This document shows, piece after piece, positions 37,260-45,488 of a stretch of 64,000 nucleotides of DNA; position 1 is the stretch's first letter; every line of letters starts with the position of its first letter. This stretch comes from Paenibacillus sp. JZ16. Lineage in GTDB: Bacteria > Bacillota > Bacilli > Paenibacillales > Paenibacillaceae. The position numbers and the translations under genes were made by a program. A model generated the notes under the pieces. It saw only the letters and a list, made by a program, of their open reading frames with translations, had not been told where the DNA came from and ran no database searches. Location of the stretch: positions 1,984,001-2,048,000 of the forward strand of contig NZ_CP017659.1 of assembly GCF_015326965.1 (NCBI RefSeq). The letters are read 5' to 3'.

Positions 37260-38243
37260 ATGAAATTGGGAGTAATCAGCTTTGCGCATATGCATGCGTT
37301 CAGTTATGCCAAAGCGCTGCAGGGGATCGAAGGTGTAGAGCTTGTCGGCATCGCCGATCCTGTAGAGGAGCGCGGACGGAAATACGCCGAGTATTTCGGG
37401 ACAGCCTATTATCAGGATTATCACGAGCTTCTTAGTCAAAGCCTGGATGGCGTCATTGTCACCTCCGAGAATGTCCATCATAAGGAGCACGTGCTTGCCG
37501 CGGCTGCAGCCGGGGTGCATGTGCTTTGCGAAAAACCGCTTTCGACCAATATACAGGATGCACAGGATATGATTGATGCGTGCAAAGCAAGCGGCGTGCT
37601 GCTGCAAACGGCGTTCCCCGTCCGTTACAATGCCACGGTCGTTCGAGCCAAACAGATGGTCGATGAGGGAAAATTAGGCCGTATTCTGGCGATGAAGGGG
37701 ACCAACCGCGGGCGAAATCCCGGCGGTTGGTTCATCGATCCCAAGCTGTCCGGCGGAGGAGCCGTCATGGATCATACGGTGCATGTCGCCGATATCATGC
37801 GCTGGATTACAGGTGCCGAGGTGAAAGACGTGTATGCCGAAGTCGACCATCTCATCTCGGAATCCCCTATCGATGATTGCGGCATTCTGACTATGGAGTT
37901 CCATAATGGTGTGTTTGCCACGCTGGATTGCAGCTGGTCTCGCAACAAGGATTTTCCGACATGGGGCGACGTGACCTTAGAGATTGTAGGCTCTGCCGGG
38001 ACCCTTAGCGTTAATGCCACCAGCCAGAAACTTCACGTATACACCGATGATTCCGGATACCGCCATCATGCATGGGGGGATAGCATGGATGCCAGCCTGA
38101 TCAGGGATTTCGTATCTTCGATTTCCTCCGGCGCAGCGGAAGCATCCGTCACTGGTGAAGATGGGCTCAAGGCACTTGCCGTGGCCGTAGCCGCCTACCG
38201 ATCATCCGCGAGCCATCGGACAATCGCGTTGTCGGAGCTGTAA
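37260..38243 (+). CDS. Gfo/Idh/MocA-family oxidoreductase (second of three)
   Basis: A 327-residue paralogue. The N-terminus GVISFAHMHAFSYAKAL replaces the usual GxGxxG by a His-rich loop (FAHMHAF), so nucleotide binding may differ. The signature VLCEKPLS is at about 91-98 and the C-terminal GGAVMDHTVHVADIMRW keeps the active-site His. AGAAGGAGAG lies before the ATG. It is in the same operon as the first dehydrogenase, with a hairpin between them and a terminator after it. Confidence 0.88.
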   Translation: MKLGVISFAHMHAFSYAKALQGIEGVELVGIADPVEERGRKYAEYFGTAYYQDYHELLSQSLDGVIVTSENVHHKEHVLAAAAAGVHVLCEKPLSTNIQDAQDMIDACKASGVLLQTAFPVRYNATVVRAKQMVDEGKLGRILAMKGTNRGRNPGGWFIDPKLSGGGAVMDHTVHVADIMRWITGAEVKDVYAEVDHLISESPIDDCGILTMEFHNGVFATLDCSWSRNKDFPTWGDVTLEIVGSAGTLSVNATSQKLHVYTDDSGYRHHAWGDSMDASLIRDFVSSISSGAAEASVTGEDGLKALAVAVAAYRSSASHRTIALSEL

Positions 38244-38253
38244 TCGTTAACCG

Positions 38254-38302
38254 GCACAGAAATCGTACTCGTGGTATTCGAGGAGGTCTTCTGTGCTTTT
38301 TT
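38254..38302 (+). terminator. Terminator after the second dehydrogenase gene
   Basis: GCACAGAA and TTCTGTGC pair around a 27-base loop and are followed by six Ts. It likely ends the ABC operon. Confidence 0.7.
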
Positions 38303-38337
38303 CATAGCGGATCCGTCAATCTATGTTCAAATGAAGC

Positions 38338-38366
38338 TTGAATAATATGGATAGCGGGGCTATAAT
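38338..38366 (+). promoter_or_regulatory. Promoter of the third dehydrogenase gene
   Basis: TTGAAT, a 17-base spacer and a perfect TATAAT, 68 bases before the start codon. Confidence 0.7.
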
Positions 38367-38434
38367 CACGTGTGAGTAATCGAGTTACCGGAACATGAAA
38401 CCAACATCCTATACGATCAGGAGTGAGGCAACCT

Positions 38435-39400
38435 ATGATAAAAGCAGGCGTGCTTGGAGCGGGAGGCATGGGCGCGGTCCATATCAAAAACCTGCACGGG
38501 AACGAACACGTTCAGCTGGCTGCAATATGCGACACCAATGAAGCGTTAGCGCAGCAGCAGGCCGAACTGTACGGCACAGCTTATTATACGGACGGCAGCA
38601 CGATGCTGGAGCAAGAGCAGCTGGATGTGCTGTATGTATGCATTCCGCCATTTTGCCATGGTGATATCGAAGAACAGGCAGCCGCAAAGGGCATTCACCT
38701 GATGGTGGAGAAGCCGCTTGGGCTGGACGCCCAGTCTGTCCGACACAAAGCCAAAGTCATAACTGAAAGCGGAATCATAGCAGCTTCCGGCTACTGTCTG
38801 CGCTATCTGGACACCGTTGCGATCGCCAAAGATTTTCTAAAGGACAAAAAAATCGGTATGGTTCGCGCCCACTACATAACAACACCTGTACCGACTCCTT
38901 GGTGGCGCAAGAAGGCATTATCCGGCGGGCAGCTGGTTGAGCAGTCCACGCATACCATGGACTTGGTTCGCTATCTGTGCGGCGATATCACCCGCCTGTA
39001 TGCCGATATGAAGCTGCTGCTGGTGAATGACATTCCGGACCTCGACATTCCGGATGTGGGCGCCATCCAGTTCGTGTTGGACTCCGGAGCCGTCGGCCAT
39101 ATGCAAACTGGATTTATCCAGTTCGATCACCGGAGCGGAATCGAGATCATGGGTCGCGACTTCCGCGTAGTGCTGGACGGAACCACGCTCTCCATTGTAG
39201 ACAAGGAGAAAGAAATCGTGTACCGCAGCAAATCGGACTTTTACAAAAACTTAACCAACGCCTTGATTGACGCCATTCGTAACAACGATCCGAGCCTCGT
39301 GCTGGCATCTTATGAAGACGGCTTCAAGACGCTGGAAGTGACGCTGGCCGCCAATGAATCCGCGGAAACCGGCCAACCGGTCATCCTGCAATCATTATAA
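38435..39400 (+). CDS. Gfo/Idh/MocA-family oxidoreductase (third of three)
   Basis: A 321-residue paralogue with the dinucleotide loop GVLGAGGMGAVHIKN (5-19), the signature HLMVEKPLG (about 89-97), and ALSGGQLVEQSTHTMDLVRY in the C-terminal domain. The ATG at 38435 lies 11 bases after CAGGAG. It has its own promoter and follows a terminator, so it can be made apart from the ABC operon. The three paralogues are clearly divergent and so probably catalyse different steps, such as oxidation and later reduction of one sugar. Confidence 0.88.
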   Translation: MIKAGVLGAGGMGAVHIKNLHGNEHVQLAAICDTNEALAQQQAELYGTAYYTDGSTMLEQEQLDVLYVCIPPFCHGDIEEQAAAKGIHLMVEKPLGLDAQSVRHKAKVITESGIIAASGYCLRYLDTVAIAKDFLKDKKIGMVRAHYITTPVPTPWWRKKALSGGQLVEQSTHTMDLVRYLCGDITRLYADMKLLLVNDIPDLDIPDVGAIQFVLDSGAVGHMQTGFIQFDHRSGIEIMGRDFRVVLDGTTLSIVDKEKEIVYRSKSDFYKNLTNALIDAIRNNDPSLVLASYEDGFKTLEVTLAANESAETGQPVILQSL

Positions 39401-39450
39401 AAAAGGGGCATGCTCGTGGTCTGTAGACCTTGAGCATGCCCCTTGATTTT
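39401..39450 (+). terminator. Terminator of the third dehydrogenase gene
   Basis: AAGGGGCATGCTC and its exact complement form a 13-bp stem with a 16-base loop, directly after the stop; the T-run (GATTTT) is short. Confidence 0.75.
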
Positions 39451-39536
39451 GGGTTCGTATGGTGTGACGTAGTCTGATAACTGCTCAACAGCTCACCCGT
39501 TTCGCACTATAGCGTAATGATGTACTCACCCCGCTC

Positions 39537-40961
39537 TTATAAACCAAGCGAAATGTACTTCACCTCCAGGAACTCATCCATTCCGTAGTGCCCGCCTTCC
39601 CGGCCTAGTCCACTCTCTTTGAATCCGCCGAACGGCGCTTGCGCCGTCGAAGGAACGGGATCATTCACACCCACAATCCCGTAGTCCAGCGATTCCGCAA
39701 TGTTCACCGCTTCGCCCAGATTCTGCGTAAATACATAGGCAGCTAATCCATAGGGACTGTTGTTGGCACGCTGCACCGCTTCGTCTATCGTTTTGAATGT
39801 GGTAATCGGGGCAAGGGGGCCGAAGGTTTCCTCGTTCATGCATTCCATGTCGTCGGTTGCGTTCATAATGACCGTCGGCTCAATATAATTGCGGCCCAGC
39901 TCCGGTAATGCTTGACCTCCTGCTAATATGAGGCCGCCCTTCCCTTCCGCGTCCTTGATCTGCCTCACGACTTTATCCACAGCGTCCCGGTTAATCAAAG
40001 GACCGATATCGACGCCGTTCTCCAGTCCATTTCCTACCTTCAATTGCTTCACAAGCTCAGCAAACTTTGCGGCAAACTCCTGCGCAATCCCTTCCTGTAC
40101 ATAAACCCGATTGGCACATACGCAGGTCTGTCCCCCATTGCGGAATTTGGAGGAGATTAATCCGGCAGCCGCTTGATCCAGATCAGCCTGGTCCGTTACG
40201 ATAAACGGCGCATGGCCGCCAAGCTCCAGCGATATTTTCTTGACGTTAGCCGCAGCTCCGGCCATCAGCTGTTTCCCCACTTCGGTTGATCCTGTAAAAG
40301 ACAGCTTTCTTACGCGGCTGTCTGCCTGCCACACACCGGAAATGTCGCTTGAAGCTCCGGTTACGATGTTAATGACCCCGGCTGGAATACCGGCCTGATC
40401 GGCAAGCTCCACCAGCTTGATGGCCGTGAACGGCGTCTCGCTGGATGGCTTGATCACCACGGTGCAGCCGGCGGCTAGAGCAGGCGCCACTTTGCGGGTA
40501 ATCATGGATGCGGGGAAGTTCCACGGCGTAATCGCTGCTACGACGCCTACGGGTTGCTTCGTTACAATGATGCGCTGCCGGCTGGATGATCCCGGTATAG
40601 TCTCGCCGTAGATTCGTTTGCCTTCCTCCGCATACCAGGACACAAAGCTGTTGGCATATTGTATCTCGCCCGCTGCTTCCTTAAGCGGTTTCCCCTGCTC
40701 TGTGGTCATAATCCGCGCCAAATCATCCGTGTGTTCCGCTATGAGCTGATGCCAGCGGCGCAGCAGTTCTCCCCGCTCATTCGCCGTTCTGCGGGACCAT
40801 GCGCAAAACGCATCGGCTGCCGCATCAACGGCAAGCCCGGCTTCCTTCTTGCCGGCCTTGGACACGGTACCTATTACCTTCCCATCCGCCGGATTATATA
40901 CGTCCATCTGTTCTTCGGTCTGAATCCATTGTCCAGCAATATAGATTTGATTACGAAACAT
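39537..40961 (-). CDS. gabD: NAD(P)-dependent succinate-semialdehyde dehydrogenase
   Basis: Aldehyde dehydrogenase oxidising succinate semialdehyde (or a related semialdehyde) to the acid. The 474-residue length and motifs fit GabD: ITPWNFPASMITRKVAPALA, KPSSETP, FTGSTEVGKQL, catalytic Glu in SLELGGHAPFIV, catalytic Cys in NGGQTCVCANR, and ETFGPLAPI. GAGGAGG lies 8 bases before the ATG. It stands alone, with no GABA transaminase nearby, so the true substrate is open. A perfect GTTGATCATCAAC dyad lies at 41004-41016, about 45 bases upstream. Confidence 0.85.
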   Translation of the reverse strand: MFRNQIYIAGQWIQTEEQMDVYNPADGKVIGTVSKAGKKEAGLAVDAAADAFCAWSRRTANERGELLRRWHQLIAEHTDDLARIMTTEQGKPLKEAAGEIQYANSFVSWYAEEGKRIYGETIPGSSSRQRIIVTKQPVGVVAAITPWNFPASMITRKVAPALAAGCTVVIKPSSETPFTAIKLVELADQAGIPAGVINIVTGASSDISGVWQADSRVRKLSFTGSTEVGKQLMAGAAANVKKISLELGGHAPFIVTDQADLDQAAAGLISSKFRNGGQTCVCANRVYVQEGIAQEFAAKFAELVKQLKVGNGLENGVDIGPLINRDAVDKVVRQIKDAEGKGGLILAGGQALPELGRNYIEPTVIMNATDDMECMNEETFGPLAPITTFKTIDEAVQRANNSPYGLAAYVFTQNLGEAVNIAESLDYGIVGVNDPVPSTAQAPFGGFKESGLGREGGHYGMDEFLEVKYISLGL

Positions 40962-41003
40962 AGTAAAGACCTCCTCATCGTCTCATCATGGCTGTGAATG
41001 CTT

Positions 41004-41016
41004 GTTGATCATCAAC
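41004..41016. promoter_or_regulatory. Short dyad upstream of gabD
   Basis: GTTGAT-C-ATCAAC is an exact inverted repeat located 43-55 bases before the gabD start. A repressor or activator site is possible. Confidence 0.3.
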
Positions 41017-41070
41017 TGCTGCGGTCATGATCCGTCCTTCTTATTATCCGTTACCCACTTACCCTAATGC

Positions 41071-41114
41071 AAAAAAATAAAACACTGGAGCTTTATACGA
41101 AAGCTCCAGTGTTT
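41071..41114 (-). terminator. Terminator of the yclNOPQ operon
   Basis: A stem of AAACACTGGAGCTTT with its complement and a 5-base loop, followed on the minus strand by TTATTTTTTT. Confidence 0.88.
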
Positions 41115-41140
41115 CCTATATTCATAACAATTCGCTAAAC

Positions 41141-42112
41141 TTATTTAATAGCTGCGTCTACTTCCGTGATCATTTCGGATACCGACGTCAGGCCGCCGCC
41201 GGAAAGATACCAGAAATCCGGGTTCAAGTAAACGATGTTACCCTCTTTTGCCGCGTTCGTTGTATTCACAAGCTCGTTCTCAACAACCGCTTTAGCACCT
41301 GAAGCTCCTTCGCCCGTGGCAACCGCTGCACCGCGGTCGACAACAAAGAGATAATCCGGGTTCATCTCAACGATGTACTCATTCGAAATGTCTTTACCAT
41401 GTGTGCTGACTTCGATGTTAGGATCTACAGCTCCGAAACCGAACACGTCATGCAGAATGCCGAAGCGGGAACCCGGTCCGTATGCACTGATTTTGCCTTC
41501 GTTAGCCAAGATGATCAATGCTTTCTTACCGGTAGCTGTAGCTTTCTCATTCAATGCTTTGATGTTCTCGTCGATCGTAACAAGCTCTTTTTCAACTTCT
41601 GCTTCTTTATCAAAGATTTGACCCAGCGTGTTCATGTTTGCTTTAAAGGATTCCATGTATTTGCTTGTATCAACACCCAGGAAGATGGTTGGAGCAATTT
41701 TGCTGAGCTCCTCATACGCATCTTGCTGTCTGCCGGAAATGATGATCAGATCCGGGTTAATGCTGTTGATTTTCTCAAAGTCAGGCTCCTTCAGACTGCC
41801 CACATTCTCGTATTTCTTGTCTTCGAATTTGGACAGGTAGGCCGGGATGTTCGCTTGTGGAACGCCCAGAACCTCAATACCTAATTTATCGACAGAGTCC
41901 AGGATACCAAAATCGAAAACAACAACGCGGGAAGGATTCTTCTTAACAGGCGTTTCACCCAGTTGATGGGTAATCGTGATTTCTTCAGTGGCAGCCGGTG
42001 GATCTCCAGCTGCATCTCCGCCACCCGTGCCGCTTGTTTTATCGTCTTGACCACAAGCCGCGAGTACGAGCGTGAACATTGCTACCATAAATAAAGCCAA
42101 CCATTTTTTCAT
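41141..42112 (-). CDS. yclQ: Siderophore ABC transporter binding lipoprotein (YclQ-like)
   Basis: Captures a ferric siderophore, petrobactin in Bacillus. The 323-residue lipoprotein has the lipobox LAAC with Cys20 and a Gly/Pro-rich linker. The body closely follows Bacillus YclQ: RVVVFDFGILDSVDKLGI, YENVGSLKEPDFEKI, IAPTIFLGVDTSKYMESFK, HDVFGFGAVD, and WYLSGGGLTSVSEMI. AATGGGGTG lies before the ATG. It is the last gene of the operon, separated from the ATPase gene by an unusual 200-base gap with dyads and a hairpin. Confidence 0.92.
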   Translation of the reverse strand: MKKWLALFMVAMFTLVLAACGQDDKTSGTGGGDAAGDPPAATEEITITHQLGETPVKKNPSRVVVFDFGILDSVDKLGIEVLGVPQANIPAYLSKFEDKKYENVGSLKEPDFEKINSINPDLIIISGRQQDAYEELSKIAPTIFLGVDTSKYMESFKANMNTLGQIFDKEAEVEKELVTIDENIKALNEKATATGKKALIILANEGKISAYGPGSRFGILHDVFGFGAVDPNIEVSTHGKDISNEYIVEMNPDYLFVVDRGAAVATGEGASGAKAVVENELVNTTNAAKEGNIVYLNPDFWYLSGGGLTSVSEMITEVDAAIK

Positions 42113-42150
42113 TATTTACACCCCATTTTTTATATTTAAAAGCTTCTATA

Positions 42151-42192
42151 ATTCAACATATATTTGAATCTATGGTTGAATATGTAATTCAA
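42151..42192. promoter_or_regulatory. Two adjacent TTGAAT/ATTCAA dyads upstream of yclQ
   Basis: ATTCAA-N7-TTGAAT (42151-42169) is followed after 6 bases by TTGAAT-N5-ATTCAA (42176-42192). They lie 39-80 bases before the yclQ start. A regulator site or paired RNA hairpins are both possible. Confidence 0.4.
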
Positions 42193-42247
42193 TAAGAACA
42201 GATTAAATCATGCCGTCCTATATCCAAGGCAGCCCTGTCCTTGTATT

Positions 42248-42288
42248 GGATAAGAATTCCGTGCTGTTATCTTCCAGAATCCTTATCC
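42248..42288 (-). other. Stable hairpin between yclP and yclQ
   Basis: On the minus strand GGATAAGGATTCT pairs with GGAATTCTTATCC around a 15-base loop. No T-run follows. Such elements often protect the downstream binding-protein message from decay. Confidence 0.5.
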
Positions 42289-42311
42289 TCCACTCTCTCA
42301 TATCATGTCAC

Positions 42312-43070
42312 TTAGCCGTAGTATACGCACACCCGATTGTCATTAATCTCTTCGATCTCAATGTCCATGTCATAGATTCCGCGAAGCACATTGCTCTGAA
42401 TGATATTCTCGGTCTTCCCTTCGCTTTCAATGGCTCCATCCTTCAATGCCACGATGTAATCCGAATAGAACGAAGCGAAATTGATGTCATGAATAACAAT
42501 GACAATCGTCTTGTTCAGATCAGCGACAAGCTTTCTGAGAATCTTCATAATCTGTACGGAGTGTTTCATGTCCAGATTGTTTAGTGGCTCATCCAACAGG
42601 ATATACTCAGTATTCTGGGCGATGACCATCGCTATGTAAGCACGCTGGGTCTGGCCGCCGCTGAGCTGATGAAGATATTTATGCTGCATATCCCCAAGCT
42701 CCATATAAGAGATAGCCTCATCTACGTATTTCTCGTCTTCCGCGTTCAATCTACCCTGAGAGTAAGGAAAACGACCAAAGGATACAAGCTCACGCACCGT
42801 CAGACGGAGGCTGATATGGTTGGATTGTTTCAGAATCGAAACCTTCTTCGCCAGATCGCCGCTCTTCCATTGGCTAACCTCTTTACCGTCCACCGTAATT
42901 TGTCCGCTGTCCTTGCCTGTTAATCTGCTAATCATGGACAGCAACGTACTCTTGCCGGCACCGTTCGGACCGATAAAGGAAGTGATTTGACCTTTCGGGA
43001 TCGTAACGGACACGTTATCAACGACTTTTTTGCCGCCATAGACTTTCGATACGTTCGTAACCTGGATCAT
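42312..43070 (-). CDS. yclP: Siderophore ABC transporter ATPase (YclP-like)
   Basis: Cytosolic ATPase of the importer, 252 residues. Walker A is GPNGAGKST (about 34-42), the signature is LSGGQTQRAYIAMVIAQN (about 138-155), Walker B ends in YILLDEPLNNLD, and the switch His is in IVVIHDINFA. The sequence follows FecE/FepC-type ATPases. The ATG overlaps the yclO stop by 4 bases (ATGA), showing translational coupling. Confidence 0.94.
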   Translation of the reverse strand: MIQVTNVSKVYGGKKVVDNVSVTIPKGQITSFIGPNGAGKSTLLSMISRLTGKDSGQITVDGKEVSQWKSGDLAKKVSILKQSNHISLRLTVRELVSFGRFPYSQGRLNAEDEKYVDEAISYMELGDMQHKYLHQLSGGQTQRAYIAMVIAQNTEYILLDEPLNNLDMKHSVQIMKILRKLVADLNKTIVIVIHDINFASFYSDYIVALKDGAIESEGKTENIIQSNVLRGIYDMDIEIEEINDNRVCVYYG

Positions 43071-44014
43071 GCTTTACTCTCCTTTAGTAGCAGGTATATG
43101 AAGTAGACACCGCCGATGAAGTTGATAATGACGCTGAGCGTTGTAGAGAACGTGAACACCCGCTCTACAACCAATTGACCGCCGACCAGCGCAATAATGC
43201 TAATCAGTATGGATGCTGCTATTAAATATGAATGCCTGTATGTCTTCATCACTTCGTAGGCAACATTGACCACCAGGAGCCCGAGGAATGTAATCGGACC
43301 TACCAAAGCGGTAGCCACCGAGATCAGAACGGCAACCACAATCAGAAGCCGCTTCACTACATAATCATAATTCACGCCGAGGTTGATCGCCTGCTCACGA
43401 CCTAGTGCCAGCACGTTCAGGTACTTGGCAAATCGGGCAAAGTACAGCAAGGTCAGCGCTACGACAATGACGGAAAGGACCAGAAGCTCGGTCTTCACAT
43501 TGTTAAAGCTGGCAAACATTTTGTCGGCTACAAACTGGAACTCGTTCGGGTCAATCAGCACTTCCATAAAGGAAGACATGCTGGAGAACAGGGTTCCGAA
43601 GATCATGCCAATCAGCAGCAGGAAGTAAATGTTATTCCCTTCCCTTTTGAACAGAATCTTATATAAGACTCCGGCAAACAGGATCATCGCGCCGACGTTG
43701 ATCAGAAAGTTAACGTTGCTGCCCAGTTTGTACAGCGTGAAGGATCCGAAGACAAAGATGACGGTGGTCTGGATCAGTATATATAAGGAATCTAATCCCA
43801 TAACGCTAGGCGTCAGTATCCGGTTATTCGTGACCGTTTGAAACACCGTGGTAGACAGAGCAATCGCTCCGCCGGTCAGAATAATGGCAAGCACCTTCTT
43901 GATTCTCCTCGGAAGCGCGTAATCCCAATTGCCGCCAAGATCAATGAACAGAAAGACTGCCACCAGGATGATTGCCGCTGCGGCCAACAGGCCGAGTTTG
44001 GCTTTATAAGTCAT
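43067..44014 (-). CDS. yclO: Siderophore ABC transporter permease (YclO-like)
   Basis: FecCD-family membrane subunit of 315 residues with 8-9 hydrophobic segments. Family motifs include GGAIALSTTVFQTVTNNRILTP-like residues near 50 (key part ALSTTVFQTVTNNRILTPS), GREQAINLGVNYD, and GPITFLGLLVVNVAYEVM. It begins inside the last codons of yclN (11-base overlap) and ends in the yclP start, so the operon is tightly coupled. It forms a heterodimer with YclN. Confidence 0.93.
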   Translation of the reverse strand: MTYKAKLGLLAAAAIILVAVFLFIDLGGNWDYALPRRIKKVLAIILTGGAIALSTTVFQTVTNNRILTPSVMGLDSLYILIQTTVIFVFGSFTLYKLGSNVNFLINVGAMILFAGVLYKILFKREGNNIYFLLLIGMIFGTLFSSMSSFMEVLIDPNEFQFVADKMFASFNNVKTELLVLSVIVVALTLLYFARFAKYLNVLALGREQAINLGVNYDYVVKRLLIVVAVLISVATALVGPITFLGLLVVNVAYEVMKTYRHSYLIAASILISIIALVGGQLVVERVFTFSTTLSVIINFIGGVYFIYLLLKESKA

Positions 44015-44957
44015 AAGCCTTTCTCCTCATCAGTAAGAAAATGAATATACCGCTTCCGAGTACGCCCACGGTTAGACTAATCGGAATTTCATAGGGATAA
44101 ATAATGATCCGGCCCAGGATGTCACAGAACAGTACGAAACCGGCCCCCAGCAGCGCGGTATGCGAAAGGCTTTTTTTCAAATGGTCTCCTAAGTACAAAC
44201 TAACAATATTAGGTATGATCAGACCAAGAAACGGAATCACGCCGACCGTCAGCACGACGGAAGCCGTAACCAGCGCCACGATGACCAGTCCCAGATTCAC
44301 AACTCTCCGGTAGTGAAGGCCCAGGTTGGTAGCAAACTCCTCTCCCATTCCGGCCACCGTAAACTTGTTGGCGAACAGATACGCCAGAATCACAAGCGGG
44401 ATACTAAGATAGAGCATTTCATACTGGCCCTTCATGATCATGGAAAAATCACCCTGGAGCCATGCGGACATATTCTGAATAAGATCATATTTGTATGCAA
44501 AGAAGGTGGCGATCGAACTGACGATATTACCGAACATCAGCCCTACGAGCGGGATGAAGATCGCATCCTTGAACTTAATCCGATCCAGTATCTTCATGAA
44601 GATAAAGGTTCCTGCCAGAGCGAATACAAATGCCACAAGCATTTTGATAAGCGGTCCGCTTGTCGTGAAGACAAGCATGGCTACCAATATCCCCAGTCTG
44701 GCAGAGTCCATCGTACCTGCCGTGGTGGGCGATACGAACTTATTGCGGCTGAGCTGCTGCATGATCAATCCGCAGATGCTCATGCTGACACCCGCCAATA
44801 TGAGACTGACAAGCCTAGGAATCCGGCTGACAAGCATAATATGCTGTTGTTGTTCTGTCATCGAGAACAATTGCAGTGGCGAGATATCCTTAACTCCAAT
44901 AAATAATGAGATTATCGAGAGTACCACAACGGCTGCAAATAAGTATCTAATCTTCAT
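44004..44957 (-). CDS. yclN: Siderophore ABC transporter permease (YclN-like)
   Basis: First gene of the importer operon, 317 residues, FecCD family. Motifs are RIPRLVSLILAGVSMSICG (about 46-64), QQLSRNKFVSPTTAGTMDSA, GEEFATNLGLHYRRV, and GVIPFLGLIIPNIVSLYLG. GAAGGAAGAG lies upstream of the ATG. Two Fur-box-like sequences lie 67-150 bases upstream, consistent with iron control. Order and relatedness match Bacillus yclNOPQ. Confidence 0.93.
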   Translation of the reverse strand: MKIRYLFAAVVVLSIISLFIGVKDISPLQLFSMTEQQQHIMLVSRIPRLVSLILAGVSMSICGLIMQQLSRNKFVSPTTAGTMDSARLGILVAMLVFTTSGPLIKMLVAFVFALAGTFIFMKILDRIKFKDAIFIPLVGLMFGNIVSSIATFFAYKYDLIQNMSAWLQGDFSMIMKGQYEMLYLSIPLVILAYLFANKFTVAGMGEEFATNLGLHYRRVVNLGLVIVALVTASVVLTVGVIPFLGLIIPNIVSLYLGDHLKKSLSHTALLGAGFVLFCDILGRIIIYPYEIPISLTVGVLGSGIFIFLLMRRKAYDL

Positions 44958-45023
44958 GGCTCTTCCTTCTATGCGTATGTCTCTAAATACCCGGGATCAT
45001 GCAATTTTCGTCACTATTCTCAT

Positions 45024-45038
45024 TGAGATTGATTATCA
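45024..45038. promoter_or_regulatory. Fur box upstream of yclN
   Basis: TGAGATT-G-ATTATCA matches the 7-1-7 Fur consensus TGATAAT-N-ATTATCA with two mismatches. It lies about 70 bases before the yclN start. Confidence 0.6.
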
Positions 45039-45091
45039 ATCGCGTTCTGATATGCATTATATCATCCTCATTCTGGCTCGACAAGTATAAT

Positions 45092-45106
45092 TGAGAATCA
45101 AAATCA
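45092..45106. promoter_or_regulatory. Second Fur-box-like site
   Basis: TGAGAAT-C-AAAATCA fits the 7-1-7 pattern with three mismatches. It lies 135-150 bases upstream of yclN and may act with the first site. Confidence 0.45.
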
Positions 45107-45304
45107 ATTAAATTGTTCATACAAGTATATTTTGTTCATGAATTGTTCATAATATGAAGTTAGGTGGAGACATAGCTTTTATCCTCAGGACAGAATCACA
45201 CTTTGGTTAAGTCCCCCTTTAATGCAGCTTCTGCAATGATGAGACTTCTCTAAAAACGACTGTTTCAATTCTTATTAAATGGATAAGAAAAATTATATAA
45301 AGTC
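45107..45304. other. AT-rich intergenic region between yclN and the nitroreductase gene
   Basis: No gene is supported. The stretch is AT-rich and presumably holds the far end of the yclN promoter region. Nothing else stands out until the nitroreductase promoter at 45306. Confidence 0.4.
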
Positions 45305-45305
45305 G

Positions 45306-45334
45306 TTGACAATTCCTCTAAGTTATATTAATAT
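45306..45334 (+). promoter_or_regulatory. Promoter of the nitroreductase gene
   Basis: Perfect TTGACA (45306-45311), a 17-base spacer and TAATAT (45329-45334). Confidence 0.75.
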
Positions 45335-45353
45335 CCTAACAGAATTATTATTT

Positions 45354-45372
45354 CTAACTAAACGTAAGTTAG
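45354..45372. promoter_or_regulatory. CTAACT-N7-AGTTAG operator candidate
   Basis: An exact inverted repeat located just after the predicted transcription start. The spacing resembles the TACT-N7-AGTA sites of YodB-type (DUF24/HxlR) repressors, which control nitroreductase genes in Bacillus. The link is inferred. Confidence 0.5.
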
Positions 45373-45488
45373 TGTGGAATAATAATTGGTTTTATGGCTA
45401 ATAACGTAAAATGCATATTTGCTTGTAGTAAGGGACATCTTCTAATCAGGCGTATGCAAATTCGATTACACCAGGAGGTTTTTTTTCA

